From: Lithospermum erythrorhizon
Taxonomy: Eukaryota > Streptophyta > Magnoliopsida > Boraginales > Boraginaceae
Assembly (NCBI GenBank): GCA_019722365.1
Contig: JADFUC010000513.1
Location: 1 to 64,000 of the forward strand
Reading direction: 5' to 3'
Length of the DNA stretch: 64,000 nucleotides
Position numbers and translations under genes: made by a program. Shown piece by piece: positions 11,650 to 22,400 of this stretch. The notes under the pieces were generated by a model that ran no database searches, was not told the DNA's origin, and saw nothing but the letters and a program-made list of their open reading frames with translations. The first letter of the stretch is position 1. Each line of letters starts with the position of its first letter.

Positions 11650-13850
11650 ACATCGGTTATCTCAGGAATAGATGATCTTTCCCCAGTACGTACTTGGATC
11701 ATGATGTGATCTTGGTTCCTTAGGCATTGTATTGCTCGATGTTATCACTGATATATCCCTTTAGACATGATACTAGTTACTACTCGAGTTCACTCATGAG
11801 CTTCTTGATTGACAAACTTCGCCAGCGACTTCGAGTTGCGATGTACTCGGCTTACGTTGTGTCAATTAAATTCAGTGCACTTCTTTATACTACGTCATGC
11901 GTTCAAGCGGAATCATGCCAGTTGAGACCATTGCTCGTCTCTATCAGTTGAAACTAGCTTCCGGTGTAACCTACACGATAACTCGTATCCCACAGCATTA
12001 TCTGAGAAACATATCTTTAGTCCTTCGTAGTACTTAAGTATGGCGCTTTCTGATAGTCAGTGATTTTCGCTTTGGACATGATTGTGCTGACATTTGCACT
12101 TAGAGGATACGATCGTCTAGGCGTGTACATAGCATGTCATACATGATGGATCTATGGATTTGATGCGAGGGCATCACTCATCTTTTTCTCTTGACCTCGT
12201 TTGTGGAATGATTACAGGCAGTGAGAGTAATTTCATGTCGTAGGGAATTTCCTTTCTTGGGAATTATCATCTTAAATCTTTTCAATACTTCATCAATATA
12301 GTATTTTTGTCTTAATCCGATAAACGCTTTAGATTAATTTCTATGGATGCTGATTCGAATATATTGAGCTTCTCTAAGTCTTTCTGTAGAAAGCAGCTTG
12401 CATTAGCCATGACAGCAAATTCAAGCGCCATTATGTCATTGCTATGATGTTATCATGCATGCAAGACTATAAATGTAATGTTGCTCAGCTAACGTTCTTG
12501 TATACACAAGAGTCTTCTTCGTTTATAAAACCAAGCTCTTTGATTATTTCGTTGAAGCGAAGATTTATTCTTGATGTTCTTAAGTCATAAATGGATCTTT
12601 GTAGCTTGCATACTTTCTTAGGTCCTCGAGTCATGTAAAGCACGGAGGATTTGTGTCATATACACATCCCTCTTCTAGATTCTAATGAGAATCACGATGC
12701 TACATCCAATACATCGAATCTACATGTCACTTAATAGAAGCGATGACTAAGATAATCGGATGGATTTAAACTTTACAAGCTGAGGAGAAAGGTTTCATCA
12801 TAATCAATTCCTTGAATTTGTTTTGAAACCTTGGGCTAATCCCAGCCTTATAAACATGGACATTTCCGTCTTTATCCGGTTTGCATTTAAATACCCATTG
12901 CACTCGATAGGTCCTTTTGCCGGGTAGATCTATCGATGTCAGGTATTATTTTGGTACATTAATTACATCTCAATTTCATGGCTATAAGCCATTAAGTAAA
13001 CTTAAGGCTGCTACGTAGCCGTATGAAGAAGGCTCATCATTTTCAATTAAGAAAGCTTCCCTGTACCATCTACCGGGTTCTTGACGAGTTCTATCCGACC
13101 TCCTAAGGGCAGTGTGAGTCTCAGTTGTCTCAATCACGGTTTCTCGTGGATCAAGTTGAACTTCCTGCATATAGAATGCATTTAAGCGCCACGATTAGCC
13201 AGATCGGTCCGTTCTCAGCGTTGAAGCTTCACCAAACTGCTTGAACAGCAAGATTCTCACTTCTTACATATCTTGCTTTAGTATTCGCTACCGAGCTTGA
13301 GGTAGAAATAATACCCACATGGTTTTAGTTAGGATAACCAATGAAATAACATTTCTCGATTTGGGTCAATTTGCGTCCTTATTCAATTTCTTCACATGGA
13401 AGCAGCTGCCCCGTCCTCGTAGCTTGACTATCTTGGGGCAGTTTCCCCGAACCACGTTTCATGTAAGTGCTTGTGATTGATTTAAGTTGGATATTTATTT
13501 AGTGTGTGCGTAAGCGATTTGTAATCACATGTCTAAAAACTAGGCTGGCGATCCGGATGTGCTCGTCGTAAGATCGAACCGTACTCTGATAGTGTTCGAT
13601 TTTTTCTTTTCGGATACACCGTTATGTTGAGGTGTTCACGGTAGGGAAGTAAGTTGTGATCTGATACCACACTCTTTAAAACAAAATTCTGATAGCAGGT
13701 AGGATTACTGCGAATATAATAAAAACGATAATATACAGTGTGTAGCTTTCTTGATTTGCGGGGAATATATTTGAGGATCTTTCTCGGCAATCGATGTAGT
13801 GCTCTGCAAAAATAAATCCTTGGCGTATGAGCAAGCCTCACTTGAGCTTT
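11650..13850 (-). pseudogene. Copia G pol remnant: reverse transcriptase and integrase
   Basis: Read on the minus strand, three landmarks appear in the right order. Near 13550-13650 the frame gives PKRKNRTLSEY, the usual copia PK(R)NRTLLDM motif of the integrase core. At 12982-13170 LRRSDRTRQEP appears, typical of the link between integrase and RT. Near 12800-12930 it reads YRVQWVFKCKPDKDGNVHVYKA, split here by degeneracy, matching the start of the RVT_2 domain (WVFKxKxDxxGxxxxYKARLV). Downstream sequence to 11650 should be RT but has no clear frame. The left end is cut by copia I, so RNase H and the 3' LTR are missing. Multiple frameshifts and stops make it a fossil. Confidence 0.65.
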
Positions 13851-13859
13851 ACTAGAGCT

Positions 13860-14610
13860 CTTTAAAATATTAAAGCTGGCATGATCGAGGTGGGCATAAA
13901 AATCAATGGGATTTTCTCACTCTTAATTAAAACTAGAATGAAAAAAAGGGGAATAGAGAATTCTCAACTTTAAAAAGTTGGAAGAATTGAATACAGTGAT
14001 TTAAATGAAAATCATGGCCTATTTATAGGCACTTGGAGTCCCCCAAATTTTGGTAAAATCTAACGTAGGCCCAAATTACAGAGTTTCAGAGGCAAAAATT
14101 TATCTTCTATTTCCCTGGGTATAGTGGCTAAAACTAGCATTATGGGGTTACAGAATGCTTACCAAACACCACTTAAAATAAAAGCGCGAAAAGTAGTTCG
14201 GTAGAATATTCAATAATAATTCTATAAATAGAAGATTTTTGGAACTTTTATCAACTTCTTCAATTTGGTTGACTATAGGGGTGATCTCCGCTGATTGGAA
14301 ATTACATGCGATATTACCATCTGATTATATTTGGCAGAAGTTATAATCGTATTATAGTTCGTTTTAGTTGTTGTGTGTGACCTCTTGGGCTCTAGATGAA
14401 ATTATCAATATATTAACTTATGTTTAGCCGAACATATTAATATATAGATTATAAAGTGGACTACAATGCGCCCGTCATGCTTGCACAATGTCGTCGAGTT
14501 AATCACAATATATTAATTGTTCCCATGATTAACATGTCGAGCTTGATCAATTGTTATTGGACATATAATTATGAGATATAACGTCTACGTATTTTCGGCA
14601 AACTTATACA
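13860..14610 (-). repeat. Probable 5' LTR of copia G
   Basis: On the minus strand this block has a GCCTATAAATAGGCC-like TATA segment at about 14015-14030, a CCAAGAGGTCACACACAACA-like segment near 14375-14390 that resembles the CTAGAGGTCACACACA segment of the copia B LTR (56376), and a purine/pyrimidine-rich transcript start region. Its position right behind the minus-strand integrase piece fits a 5' LTR with gag and protease deleted. Edges are approximate. It could also be the LTR of an unrelated element. Confidence 0.4.
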
Positions 14611-15600
14611 ATCTTAGTTTGGAAATGACGCTCGAGGGTATTGAGGCGGTGGGAGAGGGGTGGGGGGTGAGGTGAGTGGAGCTTGTTTAATGGGAAGCAT
14701 CTTATGACAATTGATAGGGGAGAGGTGCTGTTACTTGAGGAAAATAAAAGAAATCTTAGAGGTAAGCCATCTCAAGCGTGTGCTCTTATGGTCTTATGGC
14801 ATTTTTGTAGTCTTAAGGGTAGTAGCTTTTTTTTTTCTTTAATTTATTTTAATATTTTGAAATGCATTACATATACAAGTATACAAAAATATAAAGAAAT
14901 ACATGAGCAAAAATGATTCTGAAACATCTTCCCCAACGTTGAAAAATTTGTATATTTATATCATAGTACATGCTCGGTATGAATGCGTGTGTCTTCTGAA
15001 ACATGTTATGAATTTTATGTTGTACGATGCTTGTCGGTCGGCGTTGAATAAATCGTCGATAATTGACCGACGGTCGATGATAAATAAATTCAGCGTTCAC
15101 GAAAGTTAGCGAGTTAAGCGTATTTGGTGTTAGCAAAGGATCAAATCCCCTTTTAAAAAGGTGTGCTAGTTAGCCAAATTTCTCCAAATGAAAGATGAGT
15201 CTGCATCAACTAACTGCTGGTTCTGAAGATGGCCTGAAGTAGATTTTAATGGAAATTGGACATTCTGTAGGTTGAGGTAATCGACTGGTTGGTAGTTGCC
15301 CTATCTATTCCTGAGAAAATGACTAATATTGCTCATAGGGTTATTATCAAGGACCAATCGGCATCTCCTGAACCAGCAAGGATTGACGTCCACATACTCT
15401 TGCCTATATCATGGATTTGAAGCTTCCCTTTTTACATTATTAACACCAAGAAAGTGAAGCAAATGTCAGAAGCATTTGGTACATTGAACAACCAGAGAAC
15501 ATCAAATGTAAAACAGCCCATAAAACATTGTGTATGGTGACATCCCTCAAATCGTTATTTGGCATGCCAATATTAGATACACAGATACATATGACCTAAT
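14611..15600. other. Intergenic region downstream of serine acetyltransferase
   Basis: No convincing gene is present. A G-rich run at 14645-14680 and a T-tract at 14828-14838 are visible. Overlapping short frames at 14867-15136 on both strands have no recognisable motif. The last few hundred bases, nearest the acetyltransferase gene, have more balanced base composition and may include its 3' untranslated region. Confidence 0.5.
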
Positions 15601-15607
15601 ACTACAG

Positions 15608-15613
15608 TTTATT
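15608..15613 (-). terminator. Possible poly(A) signal of serine acetyltransferase
   Basis: AATAAA on the minus strand lies about 28 bases beyond the TGA stop at 15641-15643. The position is short but acceptable for a plant near-upstream element. Plant poly(A) signals are loose, so this is suggestive only. Confidence 0.3.
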
Positions 15614-15640
15614 CTCTATAGAGAAGAACATCCCGACTTG

Positions 15641-17434
15641 TCATATAATATAGTCCGACCACTCGGCGATAAATGAAGTATGATCCATGGATTCTCCTGG
15701 ACACTCCTCATGAACAGTGGGTTTTTCCCTTCCACCAACCAATCTTGCGGGATTACCAACAGCAGTCGTCCGTGGTGGCACATCAATCAGCACCAAAGAT
15801 CCGGATCCAATCTTTGCTCCTTCCCCTATCTTCACCGGTCCAAGTATTGTAGCTCCAGCTCCAATCAGCACCCCATCACCAATCTTCGGATGCCTATCAC
15901 CTCCAACTTTCCCAGACCCACCCAATGTAACATGATGCAGTATTGACACATTGTTCCCGACCACTGCTGTTTCCCCGATTACCACCCCTGTTGCATGATC
16001 GAGCAGAACGCCATTTCCAATCCTAGCCGCAGGGTGTATATCTACTGCAAACACATCAGCTATCCTGGATTGCAATGACATTGCTAAGAACTTGCGGTTT
16101 TGGAGCCATAACTTATGAGCCACTCTATGTGCCTATATCAACATCCAAGCTCTTAACTATCAATATATGATGAAATATAACCCCCAGTAATTCGAGAACA
16201 CACAATTGATTAATATACAATAATTGAAATAGTCAATGATTTTCCCACTCCACTCTCCACTTGAAATCTAAAATTGGATCCAACAAGGAGTGCTGCTGCT
16301 GAAAAATGGAGGGGATCATTGGCCAAAGATGAAGATTTTATCAATAGAATCTACGTTCAAGCAACGATTGATCCATTTAACTTGAACCTTTTATCAAAAT
16401 GTTCAAATCACCAAATGCTACACAAGAAGTGGTTATATGTTAAAAAAATAATTATTCGAGAAGGATTCATTTTGGGTTAAAATTAAAATTGTAAAAGTGA
16501 TTTTGAGACCAAGGTAGCACCATTAATTGCGATAAATTGTCAATTTAATTTTTCAATTTACTTTTACAGAATCAAACACAAAATCAATTCCAAACATGTC
16601 ATTCAGACTTCAAATAGATTACACTGCATAGACCAGAAAAGCTATATGTCAAAAGTTTGAGATACAACATTCTTTATTGAACTAAGATTAATTTTGGGGC
16701 AAAATCAAAATTATAAATGATTTTGAGATTGAAGCAGTACAATTTGATTGGAAAAAACAACAATTTTGTTTTCAATTGCTTCTCCTTAATCAACTAAATC
16801 AATTTAAATAAAAATAAAAAAATCAATTTCAAACATTAAACAGATTACAACACATAAAGATAGAATTTGGTTAAAAAACAAAACTATAAAGTGATTATGA
16901 GACTAAGGTATCACTAATTAATTGACCCAAAATTACCAATTTCATCCCCCAATTACTTCTACAAAATCAACAAAAAAAAAACCCCATCAAATGCAAACAC
17001 TAAATAGATTACACTACAGATACCTAAATAGCAATTTGATTTGGAAGTGAGTTGAATACCTGAATAGCAAGAAAGCCTTTGTAATTCAACAAGCAATGAG
17101 AAAACGATATACAGGCCGGGTCTCGAAAGCGGGCAGCGCGTAAATCCGCGACAGTAGCGGCTCGTAAAGCCGGGTCGGAAGAGAATGTGTTGAGGAAGAG
17201 ATCATATAGTAAGGTGGAGAGGAGAGTTGATGAGCAAAGCTTGTTACCCAAATGGAATGAGAGTGAACGAGATAGAGAAGAATGCGCTATTATTGTGGAG
17301 AATAAGTAACTTGCTAGTGCTGGCTCTGCTTCTGCGTCTCGTCGAGCCTCCGCTTTTATTTGGGACCATACTCCTGATTCGTGCTCCGACGAGGGCGAGG
17401 GTGGGACTGGGGGGGTGCTGTTCTCGACTGCCAT
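15641..17434 (-). CDS. SERAT: Serine O-acetyltransferase, two exons (17434-17060, 16132-15641)
   Basis: The enzyme transfers acetyl from acetyl-CoA to L-serine to give O-acetylserine, the committed precursor of cysteine. Joining exon 1 to exon 2 across CAG|GTATTC ... GATATAG|GC gives a 288-residue protein. Residues 15-110 form the SATase N-terminal helical domain (WSQIKAEARRDAE at 23-35). Residues about 155-262 are the left-handed beta-helix hexapeptide domain. Candidate catalytic residues are Asp170/His171 (LDHATG) and His206 (GDRHPKIG). The C-terminus ends in EWSDYII, the tail that inserts into O-acetylserine (thiol)lyase in the cysteine synthase complex. Gly271 and Met274 align, counting from the C-terminus, with the watermelon residues Gly277 and Met280 known to confer cysteine feedback inhibition. 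No plastid or mitochondrial presequence is evident, so it is probably cytosolic. The ATG at 17434 has a good context (AAAATGG); the open frame extends six codons upstream only through a GTG. Confidence 0.93.
16133..17059 (-). other. Intron of serine acetyltransferase
   Basis: A phase-0 intron of 927 bases with a GT donor (complement of 17058-17059) and an AG acceptor (complement of 16133-16134). It lies between LNYKGFLAIQ and AHRVAHKLWL, a segment continuous in the protein family. Short frames on either strand inside it show no protein motif. Much of it is taken up by three tandem repeats. Confidence 0.9.
16476..17030. repeat. Three tandem copies of a ~180-base AT-rich unit in the intron
   Basis: Three diverged direct copies are visible at about 16476-16640, 16690-16855 and 16860-17030. 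Shared landmarks in order are GTGATTTTGAGACCAAGGTA (variants GATTTTGAGATTGAAG and GTGATTATGAGACTAAGGTA), then CAATTT...CTTCT or CTTTTACAGAATCAA, then AATTCCAAACAT (variants AATTTCAAACAT and AATGCAAACACT), then AGATTACACTGCATAG (variants AGATTACAACACATA and AGATTACACTACAGATA). The array ends within about 30 bases of the donor site. Confidence 0.8.
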
Positions 17435-17939
17435 TTTTCCGACACTTTCCACAACTCAACAAACCTTGTAAAATTCTATTTACGGACTCTCTTTAATCCA
17501 CCTATGTAGTGTTGTTATCCGGTATCGAGTAAGCTCAAATTAGGTTAATCTTTATCCAGTAAGGGTAATTATGCTGTTGTTTTGAGTATGGAATAATTTC
17601 TTTTATTCGAATCAAACATGGATGACATTCGGGCGGTTATGAGTCAGATTCTGTGAGGGGAGATGCGTGTTTTTGGATAAGCAAACTTTAGGGATGTTGT
17701 GAATGGCTGGATAGGTGAATAATGAGTGAACAAGTAGTATCTTATAAATATAAACAATTGATATTCCTTCATAAATTATATAATTACTACAAATAAAACT
17801 TAATAAGGGAGTATACACTTATTAAATTTAAAAAATATTAAATTATATATGAAAATACTATCGAAATAAAATACATTCTGATTAAATGTAATATAACTCT
17901 TGTCCGATTAAGCGTAATATATAAAATGCAGATGTCTTC
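17435..17939. other. Upstream region of serine acetyltransferase
   Basis: About 500 bases between the start codon and the first duplicated block. No clear TATA box is seen on the minus strand within 150 bases of the start. The rest is AT-rich and unremarkable. The promoter is likely here, cut off upstream by transposon-derived sequence. Confidence 0.4.
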
Positions 17940-18248
17940 GATAGTTGGCCAATGCCCGAAGTTAGATAATTCTTGACCACACTACTTCCTAAAAGTATCT
18001 CTTTAATTGAGGGATAATTTTCATCATATATAATATGTTTCAAGTGGAGGTAAATCAAATAATAATAAGCATCAATCTACTGCATAAATAAAGAAAAAAT
18101 TACATACTAGTAATGGCAAAGAAAACTAAATACAAATACAAACATGGAAATGATAAGAGCAATCAAATGATCTTGTGAACCCGGCTCACATATTCCTGTT
18201 TCATTATGTAAGTATGATGCTTGATTTCCTACGTAGTTGATATTATTT
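17940..18248 (+). repeat. Segmental duplication copy 1, left part
   Basis: Matches 41225-41522 in the same orientation. Shared blocks include GAGGGATAATTTTCAT, AAAGAAAACTAAATACAAAT, ACAAACATGGAAATGATAAG and TTTCATTATGT, ending with GTTGATATTA in both. Beyond that point copy 2 continues directly into what in copy 1 is found only at 36010, so a compound insertion splits copy 1 here. The sequence is non-coding. Confidence 0.85.
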
Positions 18249-19564
18249 ACGGGAAATAATAAGATTCTTGGCACAGCGATTAGATTGTATTCTGCTATAT
18301 CGGTTGGTGGGTAGGGCCAGGAGATAGTATCATAAATTGAATAAAATGATATCACAGAGACTAGTATTATATAGTAGTAGTTTTTGTCCTAGAAATTTTA
18401 TATTTATAGTCGGTTTCATAATAATTTAAGCGAAAGTGAAATATATAGCAGAAACTTTATAAAGCGGGACCTTAAACCATTACAATATCTTACTTTATTT
18501 CATAGCATTCTTATAAATCATATAAATACTTTATAAATCAAAAGCTACTTCTCTTAACTTACTAAGGAAGAGAATTCGAGCACTACCCATAAAGCCTCAC
18601 TTGAATTTTTCGTTTCTTGGTAAAATCTTTTTAGAATCTGAGCTTACATGTCTGGTTTTTAGAAATGGTTAAGTGATGTATGATTTTTAATCTTGAATCT
18701 CTCCGTTTAAAGGCTTGAGTTGACTTTTTATATATTTGATTTTTTGGGTTTGTTTTAGATTTTGACTTTATTATGGTATAGAAATGTCTAAGTTAAAATT
18801 TATGAAGATTAGAAGTGACTTTAGGTAGTGTGGGGTTAGAAAGTGTTGTTTGTTCGAGGGGTTGAGCAGTGAGCTTTTTCTTAGATTAAACTTTAAATTG
18901 TAATATGAGGTTAGAGGACTTTAATATAGTTATTTTGGGAATAGAAGTAGTGGTTTTGATGTGGATTGGTAGAGATTAGGTTGAGAAAGTTTGGGAAAAG
19001 TTGGGATAGTAGTTAGTGTTTGAATTGGAGGTTGTATTTAATGGTTTAATTAGTTGGCGATTGATTGTTGGATTGATTAGAATGTAGTTAAGTTGGAATT
19101 TTAGAAGTGTATACTAATTTTAGAATATGATGATTATTAAAAGTTAATTTGAATTGTGAGATGTGGTATAGTCTTCGGGGTTTAATAGATGTTAAGAGAG
19201 GTATTACGGAATGTGTTAAAGATGTATGAATTTCTTTGAATAGGAGTCGACGGACTTTAACAAGTGGACTACCTAGAGTTATCATTATTGCTTTTGGCTG
19301 AGGTGAGTACAAATCTCGCGATGGGAACCGCCCCGTATATATTATGTTTATATATTTCAAATGTGTTTGTCATGGAATTATTTTTGACATGTGTATTAAG
19401 TTATTGACATTAACGTTATGAGATAGTTGTGATTATGATTCATGTTATGAGATTCTTGATAATTCTTTACATGATTATACTACGTGTGTTGTATTGTGCT
19501 TTGTCTTTAGTGTGGTTGTGTGTTGTGTGTGTAATCTTTGTGCGGGGTTTATTATGATTGATAC

Positions 19565-19566
<2 letters not shown>

Positions 19567-19621
<55 letters not shown>
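19567..19621. repeat. (TA)n microsatellite
   Basis: About 27 uninterrupted TA dinucleotides inside gypsy LTR1. The right LTR has only a few (TATATATATG at 35072-35082) in the same place, so the tract has expanded or contracted since insertion. Confidence 0.97.
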
Positions 19622-19624
<3 letters not shown>

Positions 19625-19689
19625 GAGAGGGGGTGGCCTCGGCCGGGAGGTTGGTGTGATATGCGTATTGGTATTGCTTTCGGTCGGGA

Positions 19690-19880
19690 AGGATTGTGGT
19701 GGATTCTCGTCGATTATTTAAGGAGGTGGATTCCTCGTTTGTATATTGTTGTTTGTGGAGTGGATTCCTCGTTTGTTTTATTGTTTGTGGAGGTGGATTC
19801 ACTCGTTTGTTTGTGTTTGTGGAGGTGGATTCGCCGTTTGTTTATTGTTTGTGGAGGTGGATTTACCGTTTGATTATTTG
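19690..19880 (+). repeat. Minisatellite in LTR1, unit GTTTGTGGAGGTGGATTC
   Basis: Five clear copies and one degraded copy of a unit of about 30 bases with the core GGAGGTGGATTC followed by CTCGTTTGT and a T/G-rich link. The same array with a different copy number occurs at 35155-35382, and a related array with TATTATTTGGAGGTGGATTC units at 21568-21722. Confidence 0.92.
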
Positions 19881-19961
19881 GTGTGTTGAGGCGGTTTCCT
19901 TAAGCAGTGTACGTATTGATGGTTATAAGCTCATGTGTATAGTATTGGGTGACATCGTACT

Positions 19962-22378
19962 TGGGTGAAATAACAGTTCCATTATAAATTTGTCTTAATG
20001 TGATTAGTTGCCCAGGTTAGTGTTTTGAGTTAAAGTTAAAATTTAATGGAGTAATGATAATATAGGTTGGCGATAATATAATTTGAGAATGAGAACTAAT
20101 TTGACTCGTGTTCGAATTAGGTTAGTAAGCAGAAGAAGCGAAATTCTGAGCCGAAGCAGACGAAACTCAACTTAAAAGGCTAACTTCCTTTACCATGCCC
20201 AATATTTACCACTTGCTCATCTTTTGAGTTATCAAAAAAAAAAAGGAAAATATCTGGCGCCTTCATTTGGCAGTCTCGACTCCTCACTCACTCCAAAAAT
20301 TTTTCTTGGTACCGTCGATTGTGAAACTGGCGCGAGAACAAAGTTGTGGATTCTCTTGCCTACCGTAAATCACCAAATCACAGGTAGAAAGATCGAATCT
20401 TTTGAGATATTTGCTTGAGTTTTCTAAAGAGTTGACTTTTCTTGGATTTTGTTGACTTTTAGATCTCGAATGTATTATGGTATAGAAATGTTATACGAGT
20501 ATCGGTGAGGAATTAGAGGTGATTTTGAGTAGTTATTGGGGTTAGAGAGAGTGGTGTATGTAAGTGTGTATGTTGACTTTATTGAGCTTTTTCTTAAATT
20601 GAGCACAAATGGTAATATGGGGTTAGAGGACTTTAATATAGTTGATTTTGGTATAAATTATTGGTTTTGGATGTGGGCGGGTAGAGATTGGAGTTGAGAA
20701 AGTTTGGGAAAAGTTCGTATGGTAATTAGTGCTTGAATTGGAGGTTGTATTTAATGGATTAATTAGTTGTCAATTGATTGCTAGATTGATTAGAATGAGC
20801 TTAAGATGTTATTGTTGGGGTAATAAGGTGGCGAATATTGAGATTTTCGAGGGATTTGGCGATTGGAATATAGTGCGATTGGAATGTTAGAAGTGTATAT
20901 CGTCTTGGAAATAGGATGATTCTTCAGAGTGTAAATTTGAATCGTGAGGCAGAGTTTTATATAGATGTTAAGTGAAGTTATTACTGAGGAATGTGTTATA
21001 ATGTAATTTTTTTTTTTTAAAAATAGAGGAGTTGGCGCGGATAACAAGGAATTGCGTAAGTATGCGTTACTACTTTTGGGCTCGAGGTGGTCTAGAATCT
21101 CACGATGGGGACCTTCGTATATATATATTAAATTATATATATATTTTCATGTGTTGTTTGAGGCTGATACGATATGTGTATTGTGTGGCTATAATTGATG
21201 TGTGTGAAAGATTGTGATTTATGATGCATATTATGAAATAAGCGGGGTTGATTAACGTTATGAGATAAGCTATGATTATGAGTATGTTATGACATAATTG
21301 AGATTATGAAATTACGTTATGAGATAGTTTTGGATATAATTCATGTTATGAAATTGTGTGTATGTCTTTGTGTGTGTCTTTGTGTGTGTGTAGGCTGTGT
21401 GCGGATATTGCTTGATTGCTTTATGTGTTATTTCTGGAGGCGGTGGTGATGACAGGTTTGGTGGTGTGCATATTGTGTGGGTAGCCAGGTAGTTCGGGAG
21501 GTTTGGTGTGATATTATGGGTGAGAGGTGTAGCCTCGGTCGGGAGGAGGATGGAGTGGAGCCCGTCGATTATTTGGAGGTGGATTCCTACGTATGTGTAT
21601 TATTTGGAGGTGGATTCGCCGTATGGCTGTATTATTTGGAGGTGGATTCCTCGTATATTGTATTATTTGGAGGTGGATTCTCGTATGTGTATTACGTGGA
21701 GGTGGATTCTCGAAACTTGATGACTTTGTGTGTTTGAGATTGTTTCTCTTAAATGAATATGCATTAGTTATGAATATAATCTAAATTGTGTGTAAGGTCG
21801 GTAGCCAGCGTTGTATAAGAGAAATCTATGTGATGTGGGCCAGGTTATTTATTAAGTACTTTTGATTAATATGCGTGCATATGATATGTTACATATATAT
21901 AAGCATGAATATATATGATGGAATGTCGATTACATGGTATTTGTATTCCAACTTTCGGCTTAATAGTACGACTCCATTCTCATGGGCGTTTCGTACAGGT
22001 TCTAGGAAGCGTGGGGTGGGTGAGGAAGCGGTTTCTGGCGAGAAATTTGGGTGGAATCATCGATGAGAAGCGGTGGTGGCGTAGGAAGTCACCGTGATCG
22101 TTTCACTTTTTAGTTGTCATTTTGTATATTTTTTAGGCGGTGTGTTGTATTGTATTGGCGAATTACGGTTGTAATACCTTCACTTTATCTTTGTCTTGGA
22201 TTTATAATCTGTTGGTACATTATTTTGTTGGATGTATTGTTGGAGCATACGATGGAATAGGAGTTTTATTTTGATAATGTCGGTGAGTTATTTTGTTATT
22301 GTGATAAGTAGTTTGGTGACTCTGGTATCTGGGGTTGTTAATGATCTTGGCTTTCAGGCCCGGCAGGGTGGGTCGTTA
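19962..22378 (+). repeat. Gypsy LTR2, a second related LTR in tandem
   Basis: It starts TGGGTGAAATAACAG, the same type of start as the right LTR, directly after truncated LTR1. It ends at GGTGGGTCGTT (22368-22378) just before a primer binding site. It is clearly less similar to LTR1 than the right LTR is, so it is another subfamily rather than a recent tandem copy. It ends with the region at 22240-22378 seen also at 35900-36009. It may be the LTR of an older element recombined with, or inserted into, LTR1. Confidence 0.65.
21568..21722 (+). repeat. Minisatellite in LTR2, unit TATTATTTGGAGGTGGATTC
   Basis: Five direct copies of a 28-31 base unit. The core GGAGGTGGATTC is shared with LTR1, but the link is TATTATTTGG rather than TTGTTTGTGG, showing independent homogenisation within each LTR. 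Confidence 0.92.
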
Positions 22379-22400
22379 ATTTTAAAGTATCGAGGAGCCC
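22379..22400 (+). promoter_or_regulatory. Degenerate primer binding site (initiator tRNA-Met type)
   Basis: Directly after the LTR2 end, AAAGTATCGAGGAGCCC resembles the usual TGGTATCAGAGCC sequence complementary to the 3' end of initiator tRNA-Met, with several changes. Position and partial match support it; the changes would impair priming. Confidence 0.5.

Larger units (their letters stand above)
18249..19961 (+). repeat. Gypsy LTR1 (5' LTR, 3' end missing)
   Basis: It begins ACGGGAAATAATAAG, corresponding to TGGGGAAATAACG at the right LTR start (27149). It aligns with the right LTR throughout, including the simple repeat and minisatellite region, up to GTGACATCGTACT at 19950-19960. The remaining ~0.6 kb present in the right LTR (35450-36009) is missing and a second LTR begins instead. 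Confidence 0.75.

Noticed and set aside
15005..15075. Possible hairpin from GTCGGTCGGCG and CCGACGGTCGA
   Set aside because: Only about eight pairs with a long loop; not above what is expected by chance.
15680..15946. Plus-strand frames opposite the acetyltransferase second exon
   Set aside because: Shadows of the real minus-strand exon, which carries the conserved hexapeptide and catalytic motifs.
17435..17452. Upstream start that would add six residues (ESVGK) to the acetyltransferase
   Set aside because: The codon is GTG on the minus strand; the first ATG at 17434 has a good context and gives a normal N-terminus.
19467..19802. Frames on both strands through the (TA)n tract, giving Tyr-Ile repeats
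   Set aside because: They are a direct product of the microsatellite, not conserved in the paired LTR.
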